Below, one piece after another: positions 51,881-63,984 of a stretch of 64,000 nt of DNA. The number at the start of each line of letters is the position of its first letter. Within the stretch, counting starts at the first letter, position 1. The stretch lies in assembly GCA_022829145.1 (NCBI GenBank), contig CM040743.1, forward strand, positions 450,001 to 514,000, written 5' to 3'. Source of the DNA: Albula goreensis (lineage: Eukaryota > Chordata > Actinopteri > Albuliformes > Albulidae). The position numbers and the translations under genes are program-made. Below the pieces are notes generated by a model, which was not told the origin of the DNA, did no database searches, and worked only from the letters and a program-made list of their open reading frames with translations.

Positions 51881-52030
51881 GGGCTGTGCTAAGGCAGCAG
51901 GGCTGTGAGTGGCTGCGCTATGCTAAGGCAGCAGGGCTGTGAGTGGCTGCGCCATGCTAAGGCAGCAGGGCTGCGAGTGGCTACGCTATGCTAAGGCAGC
52001 AGGGCTGCAAGTGGCTACGCTATGCTAAGG
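51880..52030. repeat. 36-bp repeat, four to five copies
   Basis: gctatgctaaggcagcaggg plus ctgtgagtggctgc in tandem downstream of eif3f. Confidence 0.9.
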
Positions 52031-52216
52031 TACTACAGCCTCATTCAGAGTGCCTCAGGGGAAGCTGCTTTGTCAGAACCTTTCATGACCAGTTAAAACT
52101 GCAGATTACTCATTAAACACCACTGCCATCTACTGTCCAGGCTGCTTAGTGCAACGCCATTTTCATAAGAAGGTGCACAAACTCACTCAGACACCACCAT
52201 TTATAGAATACTTAAT

Positions 52217-52222
52217 TTTATT
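52217..52222 (-). terminator. eif3f: Polyadenylation signal of eif3f
   Basis: AATAAA on the minus strand, 44 bp past the stop codon, implying a very short 3' UTR. Confidence 0.6.
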
Positions 52223-52265
52223 TCTTGAAGAGTGAGACAGATGCAGAGATCTATCCCATCTCTAC

Positions 52266-55200
52266 TCACAGCACAACCAGCTTCTCATTCAGGGCAATCT
52301 GTGCCTGGCTGAGATTAGCCAAGTATGTCACCATCAGCAGGTCCTGAGACAGAGAGAGAGAGAGAGAGACATTAACACTGCACTAAGAGAGAGAGAGAAA
52401 CATTAACACTGCACTGAGACAGAGACAGACAGACATTAACATTGCATGGAGTAAGTGAGAGAGGAAATGAATTCACCAAAACGTTAAAACACAAAGCCTG
52501 AGGACAGAAAGGTATCTGAAGTGGGAAGATCACAGGAGAAACTCACATTGATGTTGGAGTTGAGCATGGTCTCAAAGTCCTCTGCTGAGATCTTGGGCAC
52601 CTTGTTCACCAGGTCCATCAGGAACCGGCCCACACTGTTGTCTGCCATTACCTTACCAGACTGAGAGAAACCACACTGCCGTCACCTTACCAGACTGAGA
52701 GAAACCACACTGTCATCACCTTACCAGACTGAGAGAAACCACACTGCCGTCACCTTACCAGACTGAGAGAAAACACACTGCCGTCACCTTACCAGACTGA
52801 GAGAAACCACACTGCCGTCACCTTACCAGACTGAGAGAAACCACACTGCCGTCACCTTACCAGACTGAGAGAAAACACACTGCCGTCACCTTACCAGACT
52901 GAGAGAAACCACACTGCCGTCACCTTACCAGACTGAGAGAAACCACACTGCCGTCACCTTACCAGACTGAGAGAAACCACACTGCCGTCACCTTACCAGA
53001 CTGAGAGAAAACACACTGCCGTCACCTTACCAGACTGAGAGAAACCACACTGACCTTACCAGACTGAGAGAAAACACACTGCCGTCACCTTACCAGACTG
53101 AGAGAAACCACACTGTCATCACCTTACCAGACTGAGAGAAAACACACTGTCATCACCTTACCAGACTGAGAGAAACCACACTGCCGTCACCTTACCAGAC
53201 TGAGAGAAACCACACTGCCGTCACCTTACCAGACTGAGAGAAACCACACTGCCGTCACCTTACCAGACTGAGAGAAAACACACTGCCGTCACCTTACCAG
53301 ACTGAGAGAAAACACACTGCCGTCACCTTACCAGACAGAGAAACCACACTGCCGTCACCTTACCAGACTGAGAGAAACCACACTGCCGTCACCTTACCAG
53401 ACTGAGAGAAACCACACTGCCGTCACCTTACCAGACTGAGAGAAACCACACTGCCCTCACCTTACCAGACTGAGAGAAACCACACTGCCGTCACCTTACC
53501 AGACTGAGAGAAAACACACTGCCATTACCTTACCAGACTGAGAGAAACCACACTGCCGTCACCTTACCAGACTGAGAGAAACCACACTGCCATTACCTTA
53601 CCAGACTGAGAGAAACCACACTGCCGTCACCTTACCAGACTGAGAGAAACCACACTGCCCTCACCTTACCAGACTGAGAGAAAACACACTGCCGTCACCT
53701 TACCAGACTGAGAGAAAACACACTGCCCTCACCTTACCAGACTGAGAGAAAACACACTGCCGTCACCTTACCAGACTGAGAGAAAACACACTGCCGTCAC
53801 CTTATCAGACTGAGAGAAACCACACTGCCGTCACCTTACAGACTGAGAGAAAACACACTGCCGTCACCTTACCAGATTGAGAGAAACCACACTGCCGTCA
53901 CCTTACCAGACTGAGAGAAACCACACTGCCGTCACCTTACCAGACTGAGAGAAACCACACTGCCCTCACCTTACCAGACTGAGAGAAAACACACTGCCGT
54001 CACCTTACCAGACTGAGAGAAAACACACTGCCGTCACCTTGCCACTGCTGCCATTCTACTTCAGTTCAACAAGCCATTACACCAACCATCAGACTGTTCT
54101 GAAATGGTCCTTGTTGTTCCAAACATTTCTACAACCTTACTTTGTGGAAATATAATTACATCACAGTGATTGCGAAGCTAAACCTGCTGCCCCTGAGGTT
54201 TCTCATGTCTTCGTTACTATCTGGAAGGGCTGTGGTGAAAAACAGATATTGGGTGCTGAACATGCACAATATGAAGCAAATCCTTTTGAATTAGAAAATA
54301 CAAATAGGTGTAACAATCTGTATCAATTAATCACAAAACAAATGATGTTTCTGTGAAGTACTGTCACAGGAATGCTTACGCTATCCATGTGTCACTACAG
54401 AAACCATTCAGAGGAATCCAGATGGTGGGCGTCTAAATGACTTTTACTGTGAGATTACACATGGACCCAACCCACACTGCACCGGAGCGCTACAGGCCGC
54501 ACTCACCAGCACGTCCTCGATGTACGCCAGCACTGTGGTTAGCATGTCCTGGATACGCGCCGCTGCCCCGCCCACCTGCTCCAGGTCAGAGGTCAGGCCG
54601 TTCGTTCTGCTTGGAGAGGCCCGCGTCCTCTGCAGCAGGTCGACTACAAGGATGAGAGGAGAGAGGGAGGGATGAGAGGAGAGGATGGTTGGGAGGACCA
54701 TGGAGAGAGGGAGAGAGAGAAAGGGGAATGACACAAAAGGACAGAGAGAGGAGTACAGTAGTAAAAAGTTGATGACGGGGGAAACTCACCCCCAATGCGC
54801 TCTGTGTCGTAGTAAATGTACTTCACGGTCAGGGGTGTGAACATCACCCCCACGGTCTTCCCTGGGACGCCCATTTGAGCACTGAGACACACAACCAATC
54901 ATCAGCCAGCTTATAAAACAAACACAACCAATCATCAACCAGCTTTTAAAACAAACACAACCTATCATCAACCAGCTTATAAAACAAACACAAACAATCA
55001 TCAACCAGTGTACAAAATTATTAACATCTGAAATTACTAACATCATCTAATAAACTAGGGTGGTAACAGAGAGCCACAGAAGGCACAAAACAGAACTAAT
55101 AAACCACCTGATTTTACAAACACCCATTCATGAAACACCATATAAAACAAAAACAACCACCACTCAATCAGACTCTATAACAAACACAACCGTTAATCAA

Positions 55201-58200
55201 AGTGTATGAATAGTTAAAAGCACCTACATAACCACTCTTTAACCATACCATCTCAAAACATACACCTCTCATGAACCATCTCAGAACATAAAAATAAGTG
55301 ATAGTGATCCTCACCTGACGTATGCGCGGATGTTCATCTTGCCACTCTGCAGGGCTGTGTCCACAGTCAGGTGGATGGGGTTCTGGGCCTCACGGCTGTA
55401 GTACTCATGAATAAGCACAGAGTGTTCCGTGATGTCATATCCTGTCGCATACCTGCGAGACAGAGATGCAAAAGTGAGAAACATTTCCACAACCACACCT
55501 ATCATGATCTCAAAGCACTTTACAGTGGAGGGCTGATTCTCCAAGTTCAAAACAGAAACTCAGAAAAACAATTAGCCTGGAAATTCCTCAGAGAGGTAGT
55601 CAGCACATGAGTCCATGTTTTTTCTGGGACTCAAACCTGCATCCTCCGCATTACAAGCACAGCCCCAGCCACTATAAAACACTGCCCTCTACCACATAAA
55701 TGTAAGTACTGTGGCTCAACTACAACTAAATACATACATTAAATTCAACTTCGCTCTTCTTTTTTACAGGACATTTCAGGATACTGCAAATTTAATGTGC
55801 ATTTGTGGTTTCTATAAAATGTGTATATTTAGCCTGGGGTTTGTGTAAAATGTGTATATTTAGCCTGGGGTTTGTGTAAAATGTGTATATTTAGCCTGGG
55901 GTTTGTGTAAAATGTGTATATTCAGCCTGGGGTTTGTGTAAAATGTGTATATTTAGCCTGGGGTTTGTGTAAAATGTGTATATTTAGCCTGGGGTTTGTG
56001 TAAAATGTGTATACTCAGCCTGGGGTTTGTGTAAAATGTGTATATTTAGCCTGGGGTTTGTGTAAAATGTGTATATTTAGCCTGGGGTTTGTGTAAAATG
56101 TGTATATTTAGCCTGGGGTTTGTGTAAAATGTGTATATTCAGCCTGGGGTTTGTGTAAAATGTGTATATTCAGCCTGGGGTTTGTGTAAAATGTGTATAT
56201 TCAGCCTGGGGTTTGTGTAAAATGTGTATATTCAGCCTGGGGTTTGTGTAAAATGTGTATATTCAGCCTGGGGTTTGTGTAAAATGTGTATATTTAGCCT
56301 GGGGTTTGTGTAAAATGTGTATATTTAGCCTGGGGTTTGTGTAAAATGTGTATATTTAGCCTGGGGTTTGTGTAAAATGTGTACCTTCAGCCTGGGGTTT
56401 GTGTAAAATGTGTATATTTAGCCTGGGGTTTGTGTAAAATGTGTATATTCAGCCTGGGGTTTGTGTAAAATGTGTATATTTAGCCTGGGGTTTGTGTAAA
56501 ATGTGTATATTTAGCCTGGGGTTTGTGTAAAATGTGTATATTTAGCCTGGGGTGAGAGACAGCAAACCTACCAGCCGATGATTACTTCACTGGGGGAGAC
56601 CTTTTTATGCAGCTCGTACATGTTTTTGGCAAATTCCATATCCACGGCAACCTGCAATCACAGTGCATTCAGCTCATATGCACTACTGCGCACTACAGCA
56701 GAGAGACTCATATGCACTACTGTGCACTACAGCAGAGACTCATATGCACTACTGCGCACTACAGCAGAGAGACTCATACGCACTACTGCGCACTACAGCA
56801 GAGACTCATACGCACTACTGCGCACTACAGCAGAGAGACTCATATGCACTACTGCGCACTACAGCAGAGACTCATATGCACTACTGCGCACTACAGCAGA
56901 GACTCATATGCACTACTGCGCACTACAGCAGAGAGACTCATACGCACTACTGCGCACTACAGCAGATACTCATACGCACTACAGCAGAGAGACTCATATG
57001 CACTACTGCGCACTACAGCAGAGAGACTCATATGCACTACTGCGCACTACAGCAGAGAGACTCATATGCACTACTGCGCACTACAGCAGAGACTCATACG
57101 CACTACTGCGCACTACAGCAGAGAGACTCATATGCACTACTGCGCACTACAGCAGAGAGACTCGTATGCTCTACTGCGCACTACAGCAGAGACTCGTATG
57201 CTCTACTGCGCACTACAGCAGAGACTCGTATGCTCTACTGCGCACTACAGCAGAGAGACTCATGCACTACTGCGCACTACAGCAGAGAGACTCATGCACT
57301 ACTGCGCACTACAGCAGAGACTCATACGCACTACTGCGCACTACAGCAGAGAGACTCGTATGCACTACTGCGCACTACAACAGAGACTCATACGCACTAC
57401 TGCGCACTACAGCAGAGAGACTCCTATGCACGACTGCGCACTACAGCAGAGAGACTCGTATGCACTACTGCGCACTACAACAGAGACTCATACGCACTAC
57501 TGCGCACTACAGCAGAGAGACTCCTATGCACGACTGCGCACTACAGCAGAGAGACTCATATGCACTACTGCGCACTTCAGCAGAGAGACTCATGCACTAC
57601 TGCGCACTACAGCAGAGAGACTCATACGCACTACTGCGCACTACAGCAGAGAGACTCATATGCACTACTGCGCACTACAGCAGAGAGACTCCTATGCACT
57701 ACTGCGCACTACAGCAGAGAGACTCCTATGCACTACTGCAGAGAATTTCTGAGACTATGGCCCCACACTGACATGGGGGGTTTTGGTTCCACATAACAGC
57801 CTCATGACCATGAGAGTTCAGCATGAAAATGGCTGCCATTTCTTGCAACACCCACACAAATTATCTGAATGAAACAGGCTACTCTGAGCCAGTCAGTGAC
57901 ACATCACAATGAGAATAACTGTAATTTTAGGTTTTCAAGCTGGGGATGTGTAAGATTTCTTATTTGGGTCCCCTGCAGAAAAAGCAAAAGAGCCCCTACA
58001 ATACAGAAATAAGACCCAGCAGCGACGTCCTCGTCTCACCTCATCCTCAGACTCGTTGTGCGGAACAGAAAAACAGTTGGTGACTTCAACCGTGTGCTTG
58101 TCAATGGTTCCTATGGAGGTAAAAAGCAGCAGCCAGGGCGAATGTTAGCACATACTCAGAGCAGGGCAAGCACCACACCTGCATTTTCAGAACACACTTA

Positions 58201-59161
58201 CTGATCGAATTCTAACACTGACACTAAACTTCCTTATTATTCTCAAGAAATCTTACCACAGTCGTGTTCAGTCCAGTGTTTTAACTAAATTGATTACGAA
58301 AAGGGGATCGTGCCAAGAAAACTTGTCTTCGTATTTACTACTTAGCCATAAGCATGATTTCGTGTTTACAAGTCGTTCAGTTAGTTATCCAAAGGAAAGC
58401 AGTGTACAGATGGCCAGACACAGGTAGTCAGCTTTCAGTAAACTGCTTTAATAGGCTTTCTTTAGACATATGAAGTGCTATTAGTTCGCTAACTAAGATA
58501 ATGTGTTTGAACTGACACGTCCCGCTCATTAGTCTGAAAATGAATCAACACACACAAAACGATGTAAATGCAAACAAAAAAGAGTAACTAATTACTGCAA
58601 GTACTTTAACTTTAAAACCAGTTTAACTCCTTGGTTAGATAACTATACGTCAGACATACTAGCTATCGCTAGCTATCCATCAATACGATTGTTTGGCTGG
58701 CTAGGTGCACACTACATCAGCCTCTCTGGCCACAATCCCTTAGCCGTACAGTGTTAGACAGGTTTTACTTCACGATTTAAATCACTCACTCGTCAAACTA
58801 CTAACGTCTCAATAGACATTCAAAGTCTTTATGACATTAAGATCGTGAACTTTAGCTGTCTAACGTTGAAATAATTTGAAACAACCGAAGTGCTCGAGTT
58901 AGCATTAGCAAGCTGGCTGCCAGTTCTATCGAGCTGTAACGGCATGCTCTCCATACCGTGCACGGGAGGCGCTAGCTATCAAGCTAACTTTCACATTCAT
59001 TTGTTTTTACAAACAAAAACTTGGTTTGATATTATTTCAATTGTCTCACCTAGTAGCGTTCCAATCACACGACTTGCCCCTTCATTTCTCCGCTCGTAAG
59101 AGTCGGCGATAGAGGCGAGAACCACGGGGTGAATTTTCACAACCGGTCCGTACACCGACAT
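52266..59161 (-). CDS. eif3f: Translation initiation factor eIF3 subunit F, eight coding exons
   Basis: An MPN-domain subunit of the eIF3 complex that loads mRNA on the 40S ribosome in the cytoplasm. Exons: 59050-59161, 58040-58110, 56572-56651, 55315-55452, 54790-54881, 54507-54643, 52547-52660 and 52266-52343; 822 bases, 273 residues, phases consistent. Landmarks are [75 protein letters not shown] and [17 protein letters not shown]. It lacks the long Ala/Pro-rich N-terminal extension of mammalian eIF3f. Exon 6 is more divergent ([11 protein letters not shown]), so the protein is not uniformly conserved. Intron 6 is a 1.4-kb array made from exon 7's own 5' edge. Confidence 0.97.
52348..52445. 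repeat. (GA)n-ATTAACACTGCACT units at eif3f exon 8 acceptor
   Basis: Three units of gagacattaacactgcact with GA or GACA tracts, a few bases upstream (minus strand) of the exon 8 acceptor. It is the same unit as the array at 4612-5757. Confidence 0.9.
52661..54035. repeat. 34-bp minisatellite made from eif3f exon 7 edge
   Basis: About 40 copies of accttaccagactgagagaa plus accacactgccgtc. On the minus strand each is ctctcag|TCTGGTAAGGTGACGGCAG then tgtgg, which matches the exon 7 acceptor and first bases of the exon, with seven bases (ACAACAG) missing between flanking CAG words. Units with ccatta instead of ccgtca match the exon exactly there. Confidence 0.96.
54890..55010. repeat. 33-bp repeat, four copies, in eif3f intron 4
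   Basis: cacaaccaatcatcaaccag plus cttataaaacaaa in tandem. Confidence 0.9.
55600..55680 (+). mobile_element. SINE tail-like fragment
   Basis: gggactcaaacctgcatcct followed by acaagcacagccccagccac resembles the tRNA-like end of fish SINEs. It lies in eif3f intron 3. Confidence 0.35.
55790..56555. repeat. 31-bp minisatellite in eif3f intron 3
   Basis: About 25 copies of tttgtgtaaaatgtgtatat plus ttagcctgggg (some tcagcc). It stops about 20 bp from the exon 3 donor. Confidence 0.96.
56675..57740. repeat. 31-37-bp minisatellite in eif3f intron 2
   Basis: About 33 copies of actactgcgcactacagcag plus aga(ga)ctcatatgc. It begins about 25 bp from the exon 3 acceptor. Open frames of 380 to 400 codons in three frames are periodic. 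Confidence 0.96.
57745..59040. other. Unique parts of eif3f introns 1 and 2
   Basis: Single-copy AT-rich DNA around exon 2; no other feature was recognised. Confidence 0.5.
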
Positions 59162-59169
59162 CTTGAAGC

Positions 59170-59181
59170 AGGAAAGAGGAG
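59170..59181 (-). promoter_or_regulatory. eif3f: TOP-like start tract of eif3f
   Basis: The minus strand reads CTCCTCTTTCCT just before gcttcaagATG. A pyrimidine run beginning with C is the hallmark of 5' terminal oligopyrimidine mRNAs, a class that includes translation factors. If transcription starts at 59181, the 5' UTR is only about 20 bases and the upstream neighbour is the LINE tail. Confidence 0.5.
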
Positions 59182-59183
59182 TA

Positions 59184-60990
59184 TTATTCTTCTTCTTTGC
59201 TGTTTATTGGCGTTTGGCAGACAACAACGAAGTAGTGCATTTCCGCCACCTACTGGTATGGAGTGTGGATCACAATGTCTAATATGTACTCTATTCATTA
59301 ATCATATCTTTTCAATCAAATTAGTTTGTCTGAGATACTGAAATAAAATCCTTTAACGCTCATTTCCTGGGTTCTTTTGTAGAGTATCTATTATATCCAA
59401 GCGTACCTTTATTCCTCAAAGGTTTTGAACCAGCTGCCTTCTTTCTGCCTCATATTTCTGACAGTGTAGCATAACATGTTCTACTGTGTCTTCTTGCCCA
59501 CAGTAGTCACACCTGCCTGTATGCTTACCTATTTTATGTGATAATTTTTTGTGGCATCCTGTGAAGCCGTATCTGCCATTTCATTTCCTATATGTGCTGG
59601 TACCCATAAAATTATTACTGTAAGAACCCATCATTTGAATTCTGTATAATGTTTGCTTGAATGTTTTGCTCTATCAAAATGTCTGGTCTGCTGTCTGAAG
59701 GCTGTCTGAATTGAGTCTGAACAAATGATTGCTGTCAGTGGTCTGGTATCCTCCATCCACGGCACTGCTGACAGTATTATAAGCATTTCTCCTGTGTAAA
59801 CTGATAATCCCGCACTGATCCTGTCCCCAACTTTGACATGAAGCTCTGGAACAATAAATGCTACTCCTGCTCCCCCAAACTCTTTGGTGCCTCTGTATAA
59901 ATCTGGATGTAACTGTAGTAACTATCAACATATTTCTGTATAGTATGTGAATTAAAATTCCCGCCCTATCCATGTTCTTCTTTTCTAATATTGTAAAATC
60001 TACTGTGGCGTCAGGCAGTATCCAAGGATGTACTGCTGGCAATGGTACTGTTAGACTAAGGTTTAATTGATCCACTTTAAGTTCTGCTGCTTTCTGTGGC
60101 ACTGTCCATCCAAAGAGTTTTGTTTCTCTCCTCTCCTTTTCCCAACAAGGTTTTAAAGTGTCTTGTGTTGGATGATCCTGACTATGGCCCTTTAAGTTAA
60201 CCCAGTAATTTAATGTTAACTGTATTCTTCTCATTTCCAGTGGCATTTCTCCCATTTCCAGCTGTAATGCTGCTGCTGGGGTTGTTTTAAATGCACCCGT
60301 GCATAACTGCAATGTCTGATGTTTAATGCCATCTCATTTTTAAAGAGCTGTGCTTGCTGCTGATCCATAGACCACACAACCATAATCTAATATTGATCTG
60401 ATTAATCCATTGTATATGGCCTTCAATGCAGTTCTGTCTGCCCCCATTCACTCCCAACTAAACACCTTATTACATTTACGACTTTCTTACATTCATCCAC
60501 TATTTTCTGAATATGTACAGCCCATGTAATTCTTTCATCAAACCATAACCCTAAAAACTTAAAAGTGTTTCACTCTCTCCAGTTCTTGATTATATCATTT
60601 TAGTTTTACACCACCACCAAATCTTTTCCTTGTAAAAAAAAAAAAAAAAAACATTTTCTTTGTCTTGTCAACTGAAAATTTAAAACCCCATTTATATGCC
60701 CACTAGTCTACTTTCATAATAGCCCCCAGCAGTTTCTTTACAATGAAGTCCAAATTTCTTCCCCTCTTCAAAATTGCCCCATCATCTGCAAAAACTGAAT
60801 GCCCCATCCCATTCTCTATTTCCATAAATTCATCATTTATCATGATGGAGAATAATAAAGGGATTTCTCTGCTTTCTTCAGGTGTTCCATTTTCAATCAC
60901 AGAGTTTCCTGAATAGTTCTTTCCTACTCTTGACTTTTATTAAGCTTCCTAGTAAAAAGTCCTTGATCCACCTATACATCAGAAGTTTGA
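59184..60990 (-). mobile_element. Decayed LINE fragment with reverse transcriptase and RNase H
   Basis: Minus-strand translation gives, in broken frames, an RT segment (NGTPEE..., PLLFSIMIND, SVFADDGA as the catalytic FADD box), the post-RT region (SVLDYGCVVYGSA, CTGAFKTTPAAALQLEMGE, NYWVNLKGHSQDHP), RNase H pieces (FGGAGVAFIVPEL, VYTGEM, LWVPAHIGNEMADTASQ) and the terminal CGQEDTVEHVMLHC zinc-knuckle-like motif. The 3' end carries the fish-common segment around AGTAGGTGGCGG and a (GAA)n tail at 59187-59198. Layout suggests the I/Nimb group. It is 5' truncated, with frameshifts and stops, and is inactive. Confidence 0.8.
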
Positions 60991-60999
60991 TACCTAATT

Positions 61000-62290
61000 T
61001 ACAAAGTATGATGAACAATCCTTTTCTCTGGAAAGACAATTCGGATGCTAGGATGATGTGAAAAGCATGGTATGGGTGATTGGTTGGAGCTGGCTACTGT
61101 ACACAGGCAGCTCGGATGAGCCGATTTCCCTTCAGTGAGCTTATGAGCGGGCTGGCACCAGCTGAAGGTGTGTATATGATCGCTGGTGCGCAAATAAAAC
61201 ATATGGAGGAGGAATATATACTAAAGAATGTTTTATTGGTTTTATGTAATGCCTTTCTCACACCACATTCATAGTATTGTGTTAAGTTTTGGGGCACCAC
61301 GCAAGACTAGAAGCTCCTAAAACTTTCTTGGAAAGAAATATAAATGTTATGGGGTTGGAGTATCACACCTGGAGGAGATTGTCTTTAATTCTGGCTTGCC
61401 AGTTCTTTCTGAAGATAGGATAGACTTTACAGTCATAACTCATCACTGATTAATCATTTGATAAAAACATCAACCATTTGCAACACTGAAATTGTGATTC
61501 AGGTTGATTTTCAAGATGTAAATATATAAGCCAAGGCTAAATATGCAACCATCAAAGCACACATTTCTGTGCCATTGCGTTTGCTTACCACAAGAAAATG
61601 TTATGATAACCAAATTGATGGAAACTATATTAAATATATAAGAGCATATCCAGTGAAAGAGCCCCCTTGGCGTAAATTTTACAGTCGACACCCAGCTGAT
61701 CTCCCTTCTGCTTTAGCGTACACGAACCCATGATAAATATGCTATTATGAATAATGCCATGTTCGGGGTCTCTGCTAGCATCTGGGGTTTAGAGCGTGGG
61801 AAAGAAAAACACCCTGCATTAAGACATTACGTGCCAGTTCGCCCGTAGCTATGTTTTCCTCTTCAGTGACAGCACCACTCCAGACTACTGACGTGAAAAA
61901 AAAAATTACTTTTGTGTTTTTTGTTCATATTTGATAATGAACATAAATTGGTGGGAAGCGTCAGTTCTCTGGTACCTCTTTGCTAAGTAGGCCTTATTTG
62001 TCAAGGTACACTCCAGATATGACGTCTGTGTGCGTCGTCATTCCTTTTTGTGGTTCGCTGTCGGGTTGTGTAGTTTATTGGCTAGCAAAAATATAATTCT
62101 ATGGCCTTAGTATTATTTCGACAAATAAATGGTTTGTTTTGATTGTGTAAGTGATTGATTTAGTAAAGCTATAGATACATCATCTGTAGGCTATATTAAA
62201 TTTTAATTCTTATTTTTTCACAAGTTCAAGATTTTTTGAACCTTTGTAATGCCATGAGTGGCAAACTATCTCCGTAACTGTATACCCTCA
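61000..62290. other. Intergenic interval, no gene seen
   Basis: AT-rich sequence between the LINE relic and the GC-rich block. No domain or RNA was recognised. Confidence 0.45.
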
Positions 62291-62299
62291 TACTGAGCA

Positions 62300-62690
62300 T
62301 TTATTCTGAGAGCTCGTCCCCTCCCCTTCTCCCCCTCTCTCTCCACCTGCGCACCATCGCCGCCGCGCCGGTGATTCACGCGCTGGCTTTTTCAGGCAGA
62401 TACCCTGTCTTACATTAGCTCACAGATCGCCTCCATTTTAACCTCTGAAAGAAAAACTGATGCGTAGACGATCGCTACATCCCCATTTTAACGGTGCATG
62501 TACCTCGGTGTGTCCGCATTGCGCTCGGGGATATTTTAACAGCAGATTTAGGAATCGGCGATGTCGGCGCGAGGGACCCACCCGATCTGATCCTCACGTT
62601 CTGCTGAGAAATGGGTAGTCTCGAACTTGAACCCAGAACAGCGCATGCCCGGATCACATAAAAACGAATTCATCCAAGAATAAACATCAG
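62300..62690 (+). promoter_or_regulatory. Possible promoter and untranslated first exon of a plus-strand gene
   Basis: A C-rich then CpG-containing block (gccgccgcgccggtgattca) passes into sequence ending aaacatcag|gtaagaat, a near-perfect donor at 62690. No long open frame is present, so it would be 5' UTR with the coding exons beyond the window. In human, TUB lies near EIF3F, so a tub orthologue is one guess. Confidence 0.4.
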
Positions 62691-63345
62691 GTAAGAATAT
62701 GTATTTTGTCGGGATTGTTTGGGGGAGTAAGGACAGATATTCTGACCATCCGCAACTCAACATGCAACACAATGGGCTACGCGTCGAGTGCAATGGCTAG
62801 AATACATCGTCATCAACGCGATGGATTACCCCAAGCATCGGATGTGTTGTCAAACTCGCTCGTGGGCTACCTACGATACCTGCGCGAGTGTTAGGAGCTA
62901 CTGCTGCAGCTCGAGCTCCATGTTTATTGGTGTTCCTCAGTGCTGTACCTGAGCTCTCCTCAACTGGTTTATAAAGTATCCCATCCAGTATTGATATCTA
63001 ATATTAACTATTCTTTTTGTTATCACCAAACCAGCAGTATCTGGCAATGTAAACGGTGACACTTCACGTCAAAACAGTATGTCGCTCTCTCTCACAAAAA
63101 ACACACACACAACACACACACTGCCTCAAACACAGCGTCTTATGCTCGTATGCTGCCTTTCTCTCTGTCATACACAAACACACTGCCTCTTTTGCTCATA
63201 CACACTGTCACACTTTGTCACACATAAGTGTGTGTGTCTGTGTGTGTTTGTGGGAGTGAATGGGAGAGAGTGTGTCTGTGGGAGTGTGTGTTTTTGCATG
63301 CAAGTGCATGAGAGGGAGTGTATTCATGCATGTGTATATGAGTGT

Positions 63346-63348
<3 letters not shown>

Positions 63349-63385
<37 letters not shown>
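63349..63385. repeat. (TG)n microsatellite
   Basis: About 18 dinucleotides. Confidence 0.95.
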
Positions 63386-63388
<3 letters not shown>

Positions 63389-63892
63389 ACACATTAGTAT
63401 CTATCTTTCTCTCTGCGTTGCTGCCTGTAAAACTCAGCCAGTCTTACACACACAGTGCACCGCAAGCGTGACCCAGCTTTCTATCTGACCCATAATTAAG
63501 TCACGGTTGTCACGGATACTGTAACTCTGCTTTTTGCCCTTGCTGTGATTTTATTGCATTTAGTGGCTTGCAGTGATTTCCTGTGCTTTTGGTTGACCAT
63601 GCTTCCATTTACAGCTGTCAGTCATGCATGTGAAGGGCTGTAACACAAGAACATCCATGTTTAAATGATCCAAGATGCAGTGAAAAAGAACTGCAGTCCA
63701 GCCGAGCCTGTGTGCTCAGGCAGCAGTCAGCTCACATCTCTCAGGTGTAGTTGCTGAGGAGGAGGGGTAGGTTGATGGGAATACAACTGTGAACTGAACT
63801 ATATTTGCTCACATGAGCCATGCTAAAAATCTGCAGGTCTCATATTTACATTATGCCTAATGATAGAGCTGGGGAGAAAGAGTGCCACTTTG

Positions 63893-63893
<1 letters not shown>

Positions 63894-63981
<88 letters not shown>
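63894..63981. repeat. (TG)n microsatellite
   Basis: About 43 uninterrupted dinucleotides near the window end. Confidence 0.97.

Positions 63982-63984
<3 letters not shown>

Noticed and set aside
56578..57796. Three overlapping plus-strand frames of 377 to 397 codons ([10 protein letters not shown])
   Set aside because: Periodic translations of an eif3f intron 2 array, in the antisense direction to the gene.
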